Positions 37,537 to 46,183 of a stretch of DNA of 64,000 bases are shown in pieces. Source of the DNA: Prochlorococcus sp. AG-347-L21 (lineage in GTDB: Bacteria > Cyanobacteriota > Cyanobacteriia > PCC-6307 > Cyanobiaceae); NCBI GenBank assembly GCA_003278875.1, contig QCCQ01000007.1, forward strand, positions 1-64,000. The letters run 5' to 3'. Numbering within the stretch: position 1 is the first letter of the stretch; each line of letters begins with the position of its first letter. Both the position numbers and the translations under genes were made by a program. Under the pieces are notes generated by a model. That model made no database searches. It had not been told where the DNA came from and was given only the letters and a program-made list of their open reading frames with translations.

Positions 37537-38079
37537 GTGAAAAATTCATTACCAAAAATATCTGGTCCATGGAAATTGATGCTTCTTGGGGATGGAAGTC
37601 CAACTAGACATTTACAGCTTTTAACTAATCAAGAGACAAAAATTAAATTAATTTCAATGCAATTAGATCCTCTATTCATCGAAGAGGGCCCTAAAGAATT
37701 AAATCAGTTAAATGGACCTTTAATTAGAAGACAAGTATGGATTAAAAATAATAATAAAAACCTAGCATGGGCTGAAAGTTGGTGGAATGTAGAACAAGTG
37801 AATGAAAATTTAAAAGCCAAAGAAGAGCCAATTTGGAAGAATTTGACACAAGACAGATCAGAATTGTTTAGAGAAGTTGATCGAATTTCACTTGTTAATT
37901 CAAATTGGTTAGAGGATCAATTTTGTTTTAAAGGTCCATTCTGGTCAAGAAATTATAGATTTTTTCGAGACAAAAAGCCCCTAACAATTATTAGAGAAGT
38001 ATTTAATCCAGATTTAGAAAGTTTATTAGGCTATTCAGGAATTAAAGAATTTACGAAACTATACTCTTCTTCTTCTTGA
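37537..38079 (+). CDS. Ycf21-type chorismate lyase-like protein (DUF98)
   Basis: Probably cleaves chorismate to 4-hydroxybenzoate for plastoquinone synthesis, as shown for cyanobacterial homologues of plastid Ycf21. Conserved stretches are SGPWKLMLLGDGSPTRHL near 9-26, PLIRRQVWI near 62, and an arginine-glycine patch FKGPFWSRNYRFFRDKKPLTIIREVFNP near 126-153. The coordinates here use a GTG at 37537 (180 residues). The open frame runs back to 37471 and encodes family-like residues (LFKSPKILWEE) with no ATG, GTG or TTG, so a CTG at 37474 or ATT at 37504 may be the real start. The last 21 bp overlap the next gene, convergent. Confidence 0.8.
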   Translation: MKNSLPKISGPWKLMLLGDGSPTRHLQLLTNQETKIKLISMQLDPLFIEEGPKELNQLNGPLIRRQVWIKNNNKNLAWAESWWNVEQVNENLKAKEEPIWKNLTQDRSELFREVDRISLVNSNWLEDQFCFKGPFWSRNYRFFRDKKPLTIIREVFNPDLESLLGYSGIKEFTKLYSSSS

Positions 38080-38622
38080 TCTTGGAATATTTCTTGATTT
38101 TGGTTGAACTTGTTGGTTTGATTGATCCCTTGAAGTATTAATCTCTTTTTCTGAAGCTCTTTGCCATCTTTCAACTTTGAAATCCATTTCATCTGGCCAA
38201 TCTTCGTCCTTACTCTCTTTAACGTAAGGTAATTTTTTTTGCTCAGTTGTCTGTAAATTTTTTGGTTGCCTTAAAGATATTGCTTCTAAAGGTCTTTTTG
38301 AGTGCTGTTGAATAGATTCATAAGAATTTGATTCTCTGGAAAATGTCTTAATATTCCTACTATCATCGTAAAAATTCTCATCATTCCAATCATCATTATC
38401 TTCATCAAAAAATAAATCCACTTTTTCAGATACCCATCTTCCTACTTTTTTAACACTCTTACTTGTTATTCCTTGAAAATCTGAGTTCCTTCTTTTTCCT
38501 GGTCTGGCACCAGATACTCCATCAACAAATTGTCTTCCAGTTTCGAAAATTTTATCAACCTGTTTATCAACAATATTTTTATCAAAACTATTTCTAAGAT
38601 TTCTAATTCTCCTTGAATCCAT
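38059..38622 (-). CDS. Conserved hypothetical protein with basic tail
   Basis: Not recognised. 187 residues: a basic N-terminal helix (RRIRNLRNSFDKNIVD), a GKRRNSDFQG turn near 62, a KVGRWVSEKVDLFFDE segment near 78-92, a long acidic and Ser/Gln-rich middle likely to be disordered, and a strongly basic C-terminus with five Arg near the end (SRRRRV). The charge pattern suggests a nucleic acid or ribosome contact, which is inference. No membrane segment. Its stop overlaps the chorismate-lyase-like gene by 21 bp, convergent, and it lies downstream of the SprT-like gene on the same strand with an 83-bp gap. Confidence 0.65.
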   Translation of the reverse strand: MDSRRIRNLRNSFDKNIVDKQVDKIFETGRQFVDGVSGARPGKRRNSDFQGITSKSVKKVGRWVSEKVDLFFDEDNDDWNDENFYDDSRNIKTFSRESNSYESIQQHSKRPLEAISLRQPKNLQTTEQKKLPYVKESKDEDWPDEMDFKVERWQRASEKEINTSRDQSNQQVQPKSRNIPRSRRRRV

Positions 38623-38705
38623 AAATTATTATGCTTTTTAAAATATAAACTACATTAAAAAAATAAATAATTCCAAATATAGAAACAAAAACACATCTTA
38701 TATTT

Positions 38706-39233
38706 TTAATCAAACAAAATTAAACACTTTTTATTCCATGATCCATTAAAGAAATTTATACAACATTTTTTACACGCAATATTCTTTATCCTTTTCCTGT
38801 AGAAAAATTTCTCACCACAATTTTGGCAAGTTCCTATGTATTTTAATTCTCTCCTTTCAATAGGAAATGAGTGCCTCACAGAAATTTTAAAATTCTTCTC
38901 TTTCTTATTAATTTCATTCATCTTTTCTAAGAAATTTGTACCATGTATCTCATTTTTTTTTAATATCCTATCCACCCATGCATGAATCATTTCATGACAT
39001 AAAGTACTGTTTATTTCACTAGTAGATAATTTACTCAAAATAGGTTTCGATAAAATAATTTCAGAATCTACATGACCGTTAATTCTTTTTCTTTTATAAA
39101 AACCAGCAGTGGTTTTTAATCTATTATCACTCCATCTAACTTTTACTAAAGGTTGATTATTAACCGTTAGAGAATTTTCAAAATATTGGCTATTAAATTT
39201 ATGAAATAAAGGTAAAAGAGGAATTACAGACAT
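38706..39233 (-). CDS. SprT-like zinc metalloprotease family protein
   Basis: 175 residues. The HExxH zinc motif is in CHEMIHAWVDR near 80-90, with a preceding ILSKPILSKLSTSEINSTL helix. The C-terminus has a zinc ribbon: CQNCGEKFF near 138 and ACKKCCINF near 153. This is the SprT domain plus ribbon found in SprT/Spartan proteins, some of which cleave DNA-protein crosslinks. Bacterial family members are poorly characterised, so a DNA-repair role is inference. It starts at an ATG 86 bp divergent from the next gene. Confidence 0.85.
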   Translation of the reverse strand: MSVIPLLPLFHKFNSQYFENSLTVNNQPLVKVRWSDNRLKTTAGFYKRKRINGHVDSEIILSKPILSKLSTSEINSTLCHEMIHAWVDRILKKNEIHGTNFLEKMNEINKKEKNFKISVRHSFPIERRELKYIGTCQNCGEKFFYRKRIKNIACKKCCINFFNGSWNKKCLILFD

Positions 39234-39318
39234 TATGAATTAAAATTAGTATTATTTTGACAAAAAAAGCCATCAAAAACGATTTCTTTTCTTAAAGTAA
39301 TAAAAAACTCAAATCAAC

Positions 39319-39738
39319 ATGGATGCAACACTAGTTAAAGATATAGGAATTAAAGCTCTATTAGTTGGGGGAGCTGTACTAGTTTCTTTTTGGACTTTTA
39401 ATGCAGTCAAATTAGTTATAAGCGCCAGAGGAATTAATCCATTAGTAAGAAAGTTTTTTGATCAAATAGCCGCTGGTAGAATTGATGCAGCTTATGGTTT
39501 GACTACAAAAACTTATAAAACACATGTGAAGCGCCAAGACTTTCTTAAATTTTTGGCTAGTTTAAATCTCAATAAATACAGAAATTTAAAATCAGGAAGA
39601 CCTAGAGTCCAAGAAGATCAAATCATAATAACTTTGAATTTAAAATCAGAAGATAAACAAGATGAACTCCCATTAGATTTTACTTTTGCAAAAACTGACA
39701 ATGATTGGAAAATAGACAGAATAGCAAAAGTGAATTAA
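39319..39738 (+). CDS. Small membrane-anchored protein with NTF2-like/DUF4864-like region
   Basis: 139 residues. An N-terminal membrane segment (about 11-33, ALLVGGAVLVSFWTFNAVKLV) is followed by a soluble domain with FFDQIAAGRIDAAYGLTTKTYKTHV near 46-70. Late strands (LDFTFAKTDNDWKIDRIAKV) give the small cystatin/NTF2-like pattern I would place in DUF4864-like proteins. No catalytic residues are evident. The protein probably faces the periplasm or the thylakoid lumen. It is 9 bp upstream of the DNA ligase gene on the same strand, so it may be cotranscribed. Function unknown. Confidence 0.6.
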   Translation: MDATLVKDIGIKALLVGGAVLVSFWTFNAVKLVISARGINPLVRKFFDQIAAGRIDAAYGLTTKTYKTHVKRQDFLKFLASLNLNKYRNLKSGRPRVQEDQIIITLNLKSEDKQDELPLDFTFAKTDNDWKIDRIAKVN

Positions 39739-39747
39739 TAATTTCTT

Positions 39748-41076
39748 GTGAGGCAAAAAAAATTGTTTAAAGAGGAGATAATACATCAGTTAGAATTACA
39801 TCCAAGTAGATTAGATAAAGAAAAAATCATCTCAGAAGCAATGGAACAAGGTCTAGATGATTTTTTTGAAGGCATCCGTATGGCACTTGATCCATTGGTA
39901 ACTTTTGGTGTAAAAATTGTTCCTGAAAAAGAGAAAGAAAAAAGTCAAAATTTTTTATGGGAAGATTTTAGGGTATTAGCAAATAAGCTTATTCAAAGAG
40001 AACTTACTGGTCACGCTGCTCGCGATGCAATCATTACGGCTATGGAATCTGCCAAAAAAGAAGAGTGGAATGGATTTTATAGACGAGTTTTAATTAAGGA
40101 TCTTAGATGTGGTGTATCTGAAAAAACAATCAACAAAATAGCCAAAAAATTTCCCAAATATGCGATTCCTATTTTTTCATGTCCCTTAGCTCATGACAGT
40201 GCAAATCATGAAAAAAAAATGATAGGGAAAAAGCAAATTGAAATTAAATTAGATGGTGTGCGCGTCTTAACTATTATTAGACAAAATAAAGTAGAAATGT
40301 TTTCTCGTAATGGGAAACAATTCCATAATTTTGGTCATATTATCTCAGAAATAGAAAACGTGTTAAAAGAAAATCCTGCACCCCATGACTTAGTCCTAGA
40401 TGGTGAAGTAATGAGTGCTAACTTTCAAGATTTAATGAAACAGGTTCATAGAAAAGATGGCAAACAAACAAAAGACGCAGTTCTCCACCTATTTGACTTA
40501 TGTCCACTTGAAAACTTCCAAAAAGGGAGGTGGAACACTAGTCAAACAGCAAGAAGTTTATTAGTAAAAGAATGGGTAGCAAAACATTCTATGCTTCTAA
40601 GACATATAAAAACACTTGAATGGGAAAATGTAGATCTCGACACCATTGAGGGACAAAAAAGATTTGTAGAGCTGAATAAAGCTGCCGTGGAAGGTGGATA
40701 TGAAGGAGTAATGATTAAAGATCCTGATGCTATGTATGAATGTAAAAGAACACACAGTTGGTTAAAAGCAAAACCTTTCATTGAAGTCACTTTAAAGGTT
40801 GTATCGGTTGAGGAAGGCACAGGTCGAAATAAAGGTAGACTAGGAGCTGTCCTAGTAGAAGGGGAAGATGATGGGTATGAATACAGTCTTAGTTGTGGAA
40901 GCGGATTTAGTGATATCCAACGTCAAGAATATTGGTCAAAACGGAACCAACTTATAGGTCAACTTGTAGAAATCAGAGCTGATGCTAAAACGAAATCCAA
41001 GGATGCCGTGGCTTTTAGTCTTAGATTTCCTAGATTCAAATGCTTTAGAGGATTTAAAGCTGGCGAAAAAGTTTAA
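39748..41076 (+). CDS. ATP-dependent DNA ligase, T4 phage-like type
   Basis: Seals nicks in double-stranded DNA using ATP through an enzyme-adenylate. 442 residues from a GTG. N-terminal DNA-binding helices (about 1-145) include RELTGHAARDAI and a VLIKDLRCGVSEKTINKI stretch that matches the T4 gp30 pattern of ...MMRDLECGASVSIANKV. Motif I KLDGVRVL carries the adenylated lysine near 168; others are DLVLDGEVM near 215, LHLFDL near 246, YEGVMIKDP near 318 and WLKAKP near 339. A C-terminal OB fold (about 350-440) follows. The essential bacterial NAD-dependent ligase is not in this window, so this is probably a second ligase. A phage source is plausible but not shown. Confidence 0.93.
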   Translation: MRQKKLFKEEIIHQLELHPSRLDKEKIISEAMEQGLDDFFEGIRMALDPLVTFGVKIVPEKEKEKSQNFLWEDFRVLANKLIQRELTGHAARDAIITAMESAKKEEWNGFYRRVLIKDLRCGVSEKTINKIAKKFPKYAIPIFSCPLAHDSANHEKKMIGKKQIEIKLDGVRVLTIIRQNKVEMFSRNGKQFHNFGHIISEIENVLKENPAPHDLVLDGEVMSANFQDLMKQVHRKDGKQTKDAVLHLFDLCPLENFQKGRWNTSQTARSLLVKEWVAKHSMLLRHIKTLEWENVDLDTIEGQKRFVELNKAAVEGGYEGVMIKDPDAMYECKRTHSWLKAKPFIEVTLKVVSVEEGTGRNKGRLGAVLVEGEDDGYEYSLSCGSGFSDIQRQEYWSKRNQLIGQLVEIRADAKTKSKDAVAFSLRFPRFKCFRGFKAGEKV

Positions 41077-41193
41077 ATTTTAGAAAAATAATATTCAACA
41101 AAGTAGTCAAAGAAAAATGTAGTTTTTCAATAAAAAAGTAAAAATCCTGGCTATAAAATATAAGATTAATTAAAAGTACTTTTTGAGAGACTA

Positions 41194-41346
41194 ATGACAA
41201 AGAAAACAGTTTTCAACTTTATAAAAACACCTTGTGGACAGGCAAAATATGTCGAATTAGAAGCAAACAAAACCTTACTAGGTAAATTTAGACTGTTGTG
41301 GTTTATATTAATTGCATCAATTAGAGATTGGAATATTAAAGAGTAA
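41194..41346 (+). CDS. Small hypothetical protein, 50 residues
   Basis: Not recognised. An ATG at 41194 opens a 50-residue frame ending in TAA at 41346. The protein has a polar basic half (MTKKTVFNFIKTPCGQ) and a short hydrophobic stretch (LLWFILIASI). The gene lies 117 bp after the ligase, and on the other side is convergent with the TVP38-like gene, 4 bp apart. It is close to the right size and place to be a real small gene, but the only direct evidence is the open frame. Confidence 0.5.
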   Translation: MTKKTVFNFIKTPCGQAKYVELEANKTLLGKFRLLWFILIASIRDWNIKE

Positions 41347-41350
41347 ATTA

Positions 41351-41953
41351 TTAGGATTTTTCAAAATATTCTCTGGAGTATTTAGCTGAGAAATATACAA
41401 CTAAAAAAGTTGCAATAATTCCAATGCTAGTTATATATAAATTATTTGGTGATTGGACATTTTTTAACTCTTGAATACTTTTTGCCAAACTACCTATTGA
41501 GCAATAAAGAAAAGTTCCTGGAATTATTCCAAGAAGGCCAAGAGCGAAATCTCTAAATTTAATATTATTCAAACCATAAAAATAATTAAGCATACTGAAT
41601 GGAAATATCGGCGATAATCTCGCTAAAAAAATTAATTTAAGTCCCCCTTTTTCTACTACTTTTTCCATGACACTTAATTTTGGATAACGGCTAAAAAGAT
41701 TTTTTAACTTTTTTGAAAAAAACCTTTTTGATACAAAAAAAGCGACCGATGCTCCTATAGAAGCTGAAATGAAAACAATAATTGATCCTAGATATGAGCC
41801 ATATAAAAAACCTGATAATAAAGATAACCAAGAAGCTGGAAGTATTAATAAAACAATAAAAATATAAATAAAAACAAAGGAAAAGATCCCTATTCCAGTA
41901 TTAAAAAAAAAAGACAAATTATAAATATTTTCAAGAAATATATTCATTCTCAA
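41351..41953 (-). CDS. TVP38/TMEM64 family membrane protein
   Basis: 200 residues and very hydrophobic, with about five membrane segments. The conserved core is the SWLSLLSGFLYGSYLGSI stretch near 40-57, then KGGLKLIFLARLSPIFPFSMLNYFYG near 100-126, the signature region of TVP38/DedA-like (VTT domain) proteins. DedA-like proteins are thought to be lipid scramblases or flippases in the bacterial membrane; the role here is inference. The start overlaps the end of valS by 4 bp. Confidence 0.88.
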   Translation of the reverse strand: MRMNIFLENIYNLSFFFNTGIGIFSFVFIYIFIVLLILPASWLSLLSGFLYGSYLGSIIVFISASIGASVAFFVSKRFFSKKLKNLFSRYPKLSVMEKVVEKGGLKLIFLARLSPIFPFSMLNYFYGLNNIKFRDFALGLLGIIPGTFLYCSIGSLAKSIQELKNVQSPNNLYITSIGIIATFLVVYFSAKYSREYFEKS

Positions 41954-44706
41954 TTCAAAAGTTCGAGTTTTTTCGAGATTCTTTCCTGTTGTAACGAACT
42001 CTCATTTAATTTTAATCTGCACTCATCAACAATATCTTTTGGAGCCTTATCGACGAAATTTTTATTAGATAATCTCTTATTTAAATTTTCTAATTCAATA
42101 GTCACCTTTTTTAAATCCTTGGTTAACCTTTCCTTTAATGCATCTATATTTACAAAATCCTGAAAAGGTAAGTAAACCTCTAAATCACTAATTATCCCAG
42201 AAAAAGATTTAGCAAACTCTTTTTTATCAACAGCATTAGTTTTAAAAATAAATACCTCAGAAGATTTAGTTAAGATTTGAATATCGTCAACTAAAGTTTT
42301 TAAAAAATCAATCAATTCATCATTGTCTGAAATTAAATATACAGGACCTTTTTCTGATGGCTTAAGACCTAATTCAGCTCTCAAATTTCTAATCAGTCTA
42401 ATAATTTCAAAGAGTTGCTGAAAGGAATTATCAAGCTTATTATCAACAAATTTATTTTCGTGAATTGGCCATTTTTGAAGAGATAATAATGCATTATCAG
42501 GTTTTAGTTGCAGTACATGCCAAAGTTCCTCAGTAATGTGCGGCATAAAAGGATGAATCATTACCAAAATATCATTGAGCACTTTTATTAAAACTTTTTC
42601 AGATATTTGTCTATTTTTAGTCTCTTTATTATTAAACCTTTGTTTAGCAAATTCTACATACCAGTCACAAAAATCATTCCATGCAAATTCATAAAGAAGT
42701 TTGGCAGATTCTCCCAATTTATATTCTTTCAACAAAGCAACGACTTTTTTATTTACCTGATTCAATTTCGATAAAATCCACTTATCACATAACTCTAAAG
42801 AAGTTTCATCACTTTCATTAAGCGAATAATTATTATTAGAAGTTTTATTAATTAACACAAATTTAGTTGCGTTCCATAATTTATTAGCAAAATTTCTTGA
42901 AGCTTCAACAGTTGAAGATGTATCTTTTTTCCTATCAAAATCAAGCCGGATATCTTGTCCAGCACCTGCAACTTCTCGAATTAAAGCAAATCGTAGTGCA
43001 TCAGAACCATATTTATCAATTAATAGTATTGGGTCAATACCATTACCTGAACTTTTACTCATTTTTTTATTGTTTTCATCTCGAACTAGACCATGAATAT
43101 AAACTTCTTTAAAAGGAATATTATTCGTAAAAGTATTCCCCATCATTGTCATTCTCGCCACCCAGAAGAAAATAATATCGAAACCAGTAACAAGAAGACT
43201 ATTTGGATACCATTTTTTAAAATCCGGATCATTTGTATTTGGCCAGCCAAGGGTTGAAAAAGGCCATAAACCACTTGAAAACCATGTATCCAAAACATCT
43301 TTATCACGAACCAATTTAATATTTAATCCAAATTTCTTATTAGCTTCGATTAATGCATCCTCTTCATTTCTTGCAACGATATATGGAGTATTTTGTTCTA
43401 TTGAGTCTTGAGATTCATCTAAAACATACCATGCTGGTATTTGGTGCCCCCACCACAATTGCCGACTGATACACCAATCATTAATATTCTCTAACCAATC
43501 CTTATAAACTTTCTCCCAGCGTGGAGGAATAAACGATGGTTTTTTAGAATCAATTTCATTAAGACATCCTTGTGATATATCATCCATTTTCAAAAACCAT
43601 TGTGTTGACAATAAAGGTTCAATTGGCACCTTACCTCTATCAGAAAAAGGAACAGTATGTTTATAATCCTCTATCTTTGTCAAAAGGCCTAAGTTATCCA
43701 ATTCTTTAATAATTTTCTTTCTAGCCTCATATCTATCTAAATTTTGAAAAATACCTGCATTAATATTTAAAGTTCCATCTTTGTTCATTACATTAATCTG
43801 TTTTAAATTATGCCTTTTTCCTATTGCAAAATCATTTGGATCATGAGCTGGAGTAACCTTCACACAACCTGTACCAAAATCTTTATCAACATGTGAATCA
43901 GCGATAATAGGTATTTCTCTATCAACGAAAGGAACTTTTACTTTGATACCAATAAATTCTGTATATCTATCATCATCAGGATTAACTGCCACAGCAGTAT
44001 CACCTAAAAGAGTTTCTGGTCTTGTTGTTGCAACTTCTAAGTACTTATCTAACTCTTCACCACTTTCAGAAATTAAAGGGTATTTAAAATGCCATAAATG
44101 ACCATTTACTTCTTGCATTTCAACTTCAAGATCACTTACAGCAGATTGAGATTCAGGGCACCAATTAACCAAATATTCGCCTCTATAAATTAAATTCTTT
44201 TTATAGAGAATATTAAAAGCCTCAATAACTGCTTCATTTAATTTTTGATCAAGAGTAAATCTTTCTCTAGTCCAGTCAACTGAATATCCTATCCTTTTTA
44301 ATTGAGCAACTATTCTTCCACCACTTTGTTCTTTCCAGTTCCATGCTCTTTTAAGAAATTCATCTCTTCCAATATCCTCGCTTGTTTTGCCTTCACTTTT
44401 TAATTGTTTTTCGAGAATAGTTTGTACAGCTATTGAAGCATGATCAGTTCCGGGTAAACACAAAACATTCTTACCTAAAAGTCTTTGAAAACGTACAACA
44501 ACATCTATCAAAGCAGTATTAAATGCATGACCCATATGCAAAGATCCAGTTACATTTGGTGGCGGAATAACAACACAAAAAGGCTCTCCATCATCCTCAG
44601 GATTAGGACTAAACGCCTTTAGACTTTCCCATTTTTCTTGCCACTTTTTCTCTACTTCAAAAGGTGAATAATTCTCTAAAGATAATTGATCATTCATCTC
44701 TGTCAT
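41950..44706 (-). CDS. valS: Valyl-tRNA synthetase
   Basis: Charges tRNA-Val with valine. 918 residues from the ATG at 44706; a TTG at 44712 is less likely. Class I signatures: VTGSLHMGHAFN near 50 (HIGH type) and NKKMSKSSGNG near 545 (KMSKS). The editing domain is near 220-380, and a C-terminal coiled coil (about 850-918, ITIELENLNKRLS region) clamps tRNA. Interestingly, its substrate tRNA-Val(UAC) lies about 450 bp upstream on the same strand, with the IscA-like gene between. Confidence 0.97.
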   Translation of the reverse strand: MTEMNDQLSLENYSPFEVEKKWQEKWESLKAFSPNPEDDGEPFCVVIPPPNVTGSLHMGHAFNTALIDVVVRFQRLLGKNVLCLPGTDHASIAVQTILEKQLKSEGKTSEDIGRDEFLKRAWNWKEQSGGRIVAQLKRIGYSVDWTRERFTLDQKLNEAVIEAFNILYKKNLIYRGEYLVNWCPESQSAVSDLEVEMQEVNGHLWHFKYPLISESGEELDKYLEVATTRPETLLGDTAVAVNPDDDRYTEFIGIKVKVPFVDREIPIIADSHVDKDFGTGCVKVTPAHDPNDFAIGKRHNLKQINVMNKDGTLNINAGIFQNLDRYEARKKIIKELDNLGLLTKIEDYKHTVPFSDRGKVPIEPLLSTQWFLKMDDISQGCLNEIDSKKPSFIPPRWEKVYKDWLENINDWCISRQLWWGHQIPAWYVLDESQDSIEQNTPYIVARNEEDALIEANKKFGLNIKLVRDKDVLDTWFSSGLWPFSTLGWPNTNDPDFKKWYPNSLLVTGFDIIFFWVARMTMMGNTFTNNIPFKEVYIHGLVRDENNKKMSKSSGNGIDPILLIDKYGSDALRFALIREVAGAGQDIRLDFDRKKDTSSTVEASRNFANKLWNATKFVLINKTSNNNYSLNESDETSLELCDKWILSKLNQVNKKVVALLKEYKLGESAKLLYEFAWNDFCDWYVEFAKQRFNNKETKNRQISEKVLIKVLNDILVMIHPFMPHITEELWHVLQLKPDNALLSLQKWPIHENKFVDNKLDNSFQQLFEIIRLIRNLRAELGLKPSEKGPVYLISDNDELIDFLKTLVDDIQILTKSSEVFIFKTNAVDKKEFAKSFSGIISDLEVYLPFQDFVNIDALKERLTKDLKKVTIELENLNKRLSNKNFVDKAPKDIVDECRLKLNESSLQQERISKKLELLN

Positions 44707-44803
44707 GTGCAAATTTTATTTCAATAAACCTTTTGTTTATTTTATCTTGAGAGCAGCCAATTAATGAAAATAATATTAGTTTGCAAAAAAAGGCACACCC
44801 ATT

Positions 44804-45145
44804 CTACAAAAGTTTAAAGCCAGAACCACAGGAACAACGTTTTGCATTTTTTGGTGTTGAAATAAGAAATCCACCACCGCTCAAATCACCGTAATAATCT
44901 AATTTTAAATCTTTCAGTAAATTAAACTTTTTTACATCCGCGTATAAAGTTACTCCTTCAGTTCTCGAAATAGGGGATCCATTACATGTACCTGGCCTTA
45001 ATTTAATATGCATCCATCCTTCGGTACAATTTTTATCCTCTACCAAATCAATCGACATTTCTCCAGGAGAACCTCCAAAAGAAGCTTGCCTAGATAGTTC
45101 TGAAGCAGCCCTTTGACTGATTGAAAGATTGACGATCTCAGTCAT
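44804..45145 (-). CDS. Iron-sulfur cluster assembly A-type protein (HesB/IscA family)
   Basis: Carries or donates Fe-S clusters or iron. 113 residues from the ATG at 45145. The frame extends further back into the tRNA flank, which is not plausible. The C-terminal CxC motif is in KRCSCGSGFKLL; a further cysteine lies in PGTCNGSP. A GGGFLIS-like strand precedes the CxC, as in IscA/SufA/ErpA. Which paralogue it is cannot be settled by sequence reading. It lies between tRNA-Val and valS on the same strand. Confidence 0.88.
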   Translation of the reverse strand: MTEIVNLSISQRAASELSRQASFGGSPGEMSIDLVEDKNCTEGWMHIKLRPGTCNGSPISRTEGVTLYADVKKFNLLKDLKLDYYGDLSGGGFLISTPKNAKRCSCGSGFKLL

Positions 45146-45160
45146 TAAAAAAATAATAAA

Positions 45161-45232
<72 letters not shown>

Positions 45233-45330
45233 TTATATTAAACCATTCTAATAGATGAAGTTGAAATATTTATACTAAGTATTTAAATATTTCATGATTG
45301 AGGCAAAATTAAATTAATAAAATATATCCT

Positions 45331-46176
45331 ATGTCCTCAAACGATAGATATAACTTACAAAAAAATTCCGATTTAGAGACTTTGAAAAGCTTTAAAATTT
45401 TAATATCTAATATCAAATCATTAAAAGATAAAACTTGGGGATGCCCTTGGCAGAAAATACAGTCTCATAAATCATTGATCCCATTTTTATATGAAGAAAG
45501 TAATGAATTTATAGACGCGATATATGAAAAAAAGGCGGATAACATATGTGAAGAGTTAGGAGATCTTTTATTACAAGTAATGCTTCATGCTGAAATTGGA
45601 TATGAAAAAAATGAATTTGAACTAAATGATGTTATAAAAAATCTAAACAAGAAAATTATTAATAGGCATCCATATATTTTTAAAAAAAAAGAAAAAGTAT
45701 CTCTAGAAAAATCGCAAAAGATTTGGGAAAACATTAAAAATTCAGAAAAAGAAACGCCTCATACGGAATCGTCAATTAGTAAAAATTTAAATATGGAAAT
45801 CAAAAATCTACCGCCAATGGTTGGAACATATAAAATCACAAATGTTGTTAAAGAATATGGTTTTAAATGGGAGAGTACCGATCAGATTTTTGAAAAGTTA
45901 GAAGAAGAGATTAATGAATTAAAGGAAGCAATTAAAAGCAATAATGATTCAGAAATAAAAAATGAATTTGGAGATATTTACTTTACCCTTCTGAATCTCT
46001 CAAACTTTTTAAAAATAAATCCTGAATCAGCTCTTCAAAAAACTAATAAAAAATTTTTAGAAAGATTTTCAATCATTGAACATCATGCAGGCGATAATAT
46101 TAAAAAACAAACTCCTAAAGACTTTCAACGGCTTTGGCAAATAGCCAAGCGAAAACTTAAAAGAAAAAATTCTTAA
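45331..46176 (+). CDS. mazG: Nucleoside triphosphate pyrophosphohydrolase MazG
   Basis: Hydrolyses NTPs and dNTPs to the monophosphates; in Escherichia coli it lowers ppGpp-linked stress signalling. 281 residues, two MazG-fold halves. The first has CPWQKIQSHKSLIPFLYEES near 37 and a metal-binding EELGDLLLQVMLHAEI near 73. The second has GFKWESTDQIFEKLEEEI near 172 and NEFGDIYFTLLNLS near 210. It lies just upstream of speE (7 bp). A host copy of mazG is relevant because cyanophages often carry their own. Confidence 0.93.
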   Translation: MSSNDRYNLQKNSDLETLKSFKILISNIKSLKDKTWGCPWQKIQSHKSLIPFLYEESNEFIDAIYEKKADNICEELGDLLLQVMLHAEIGYEKNEFELNDVIKNLNKKIINRHPYIFKKKEKVSLEKSQKIWENIKNSEKETPHTESSISKNLNMEIKNLPPMVGTYKITNVVKEYGFKWESTDQIFEKLEEEINELKEAIKSNNDSEIKNEFGDIYFTLLNLSNFLKINPESALQKTNKKFLERFSIIEHHAGDNIKKQTPKDFQRLWQIAKRKLKRKNS

Positions 46177-46183
46177 CAAGCAA

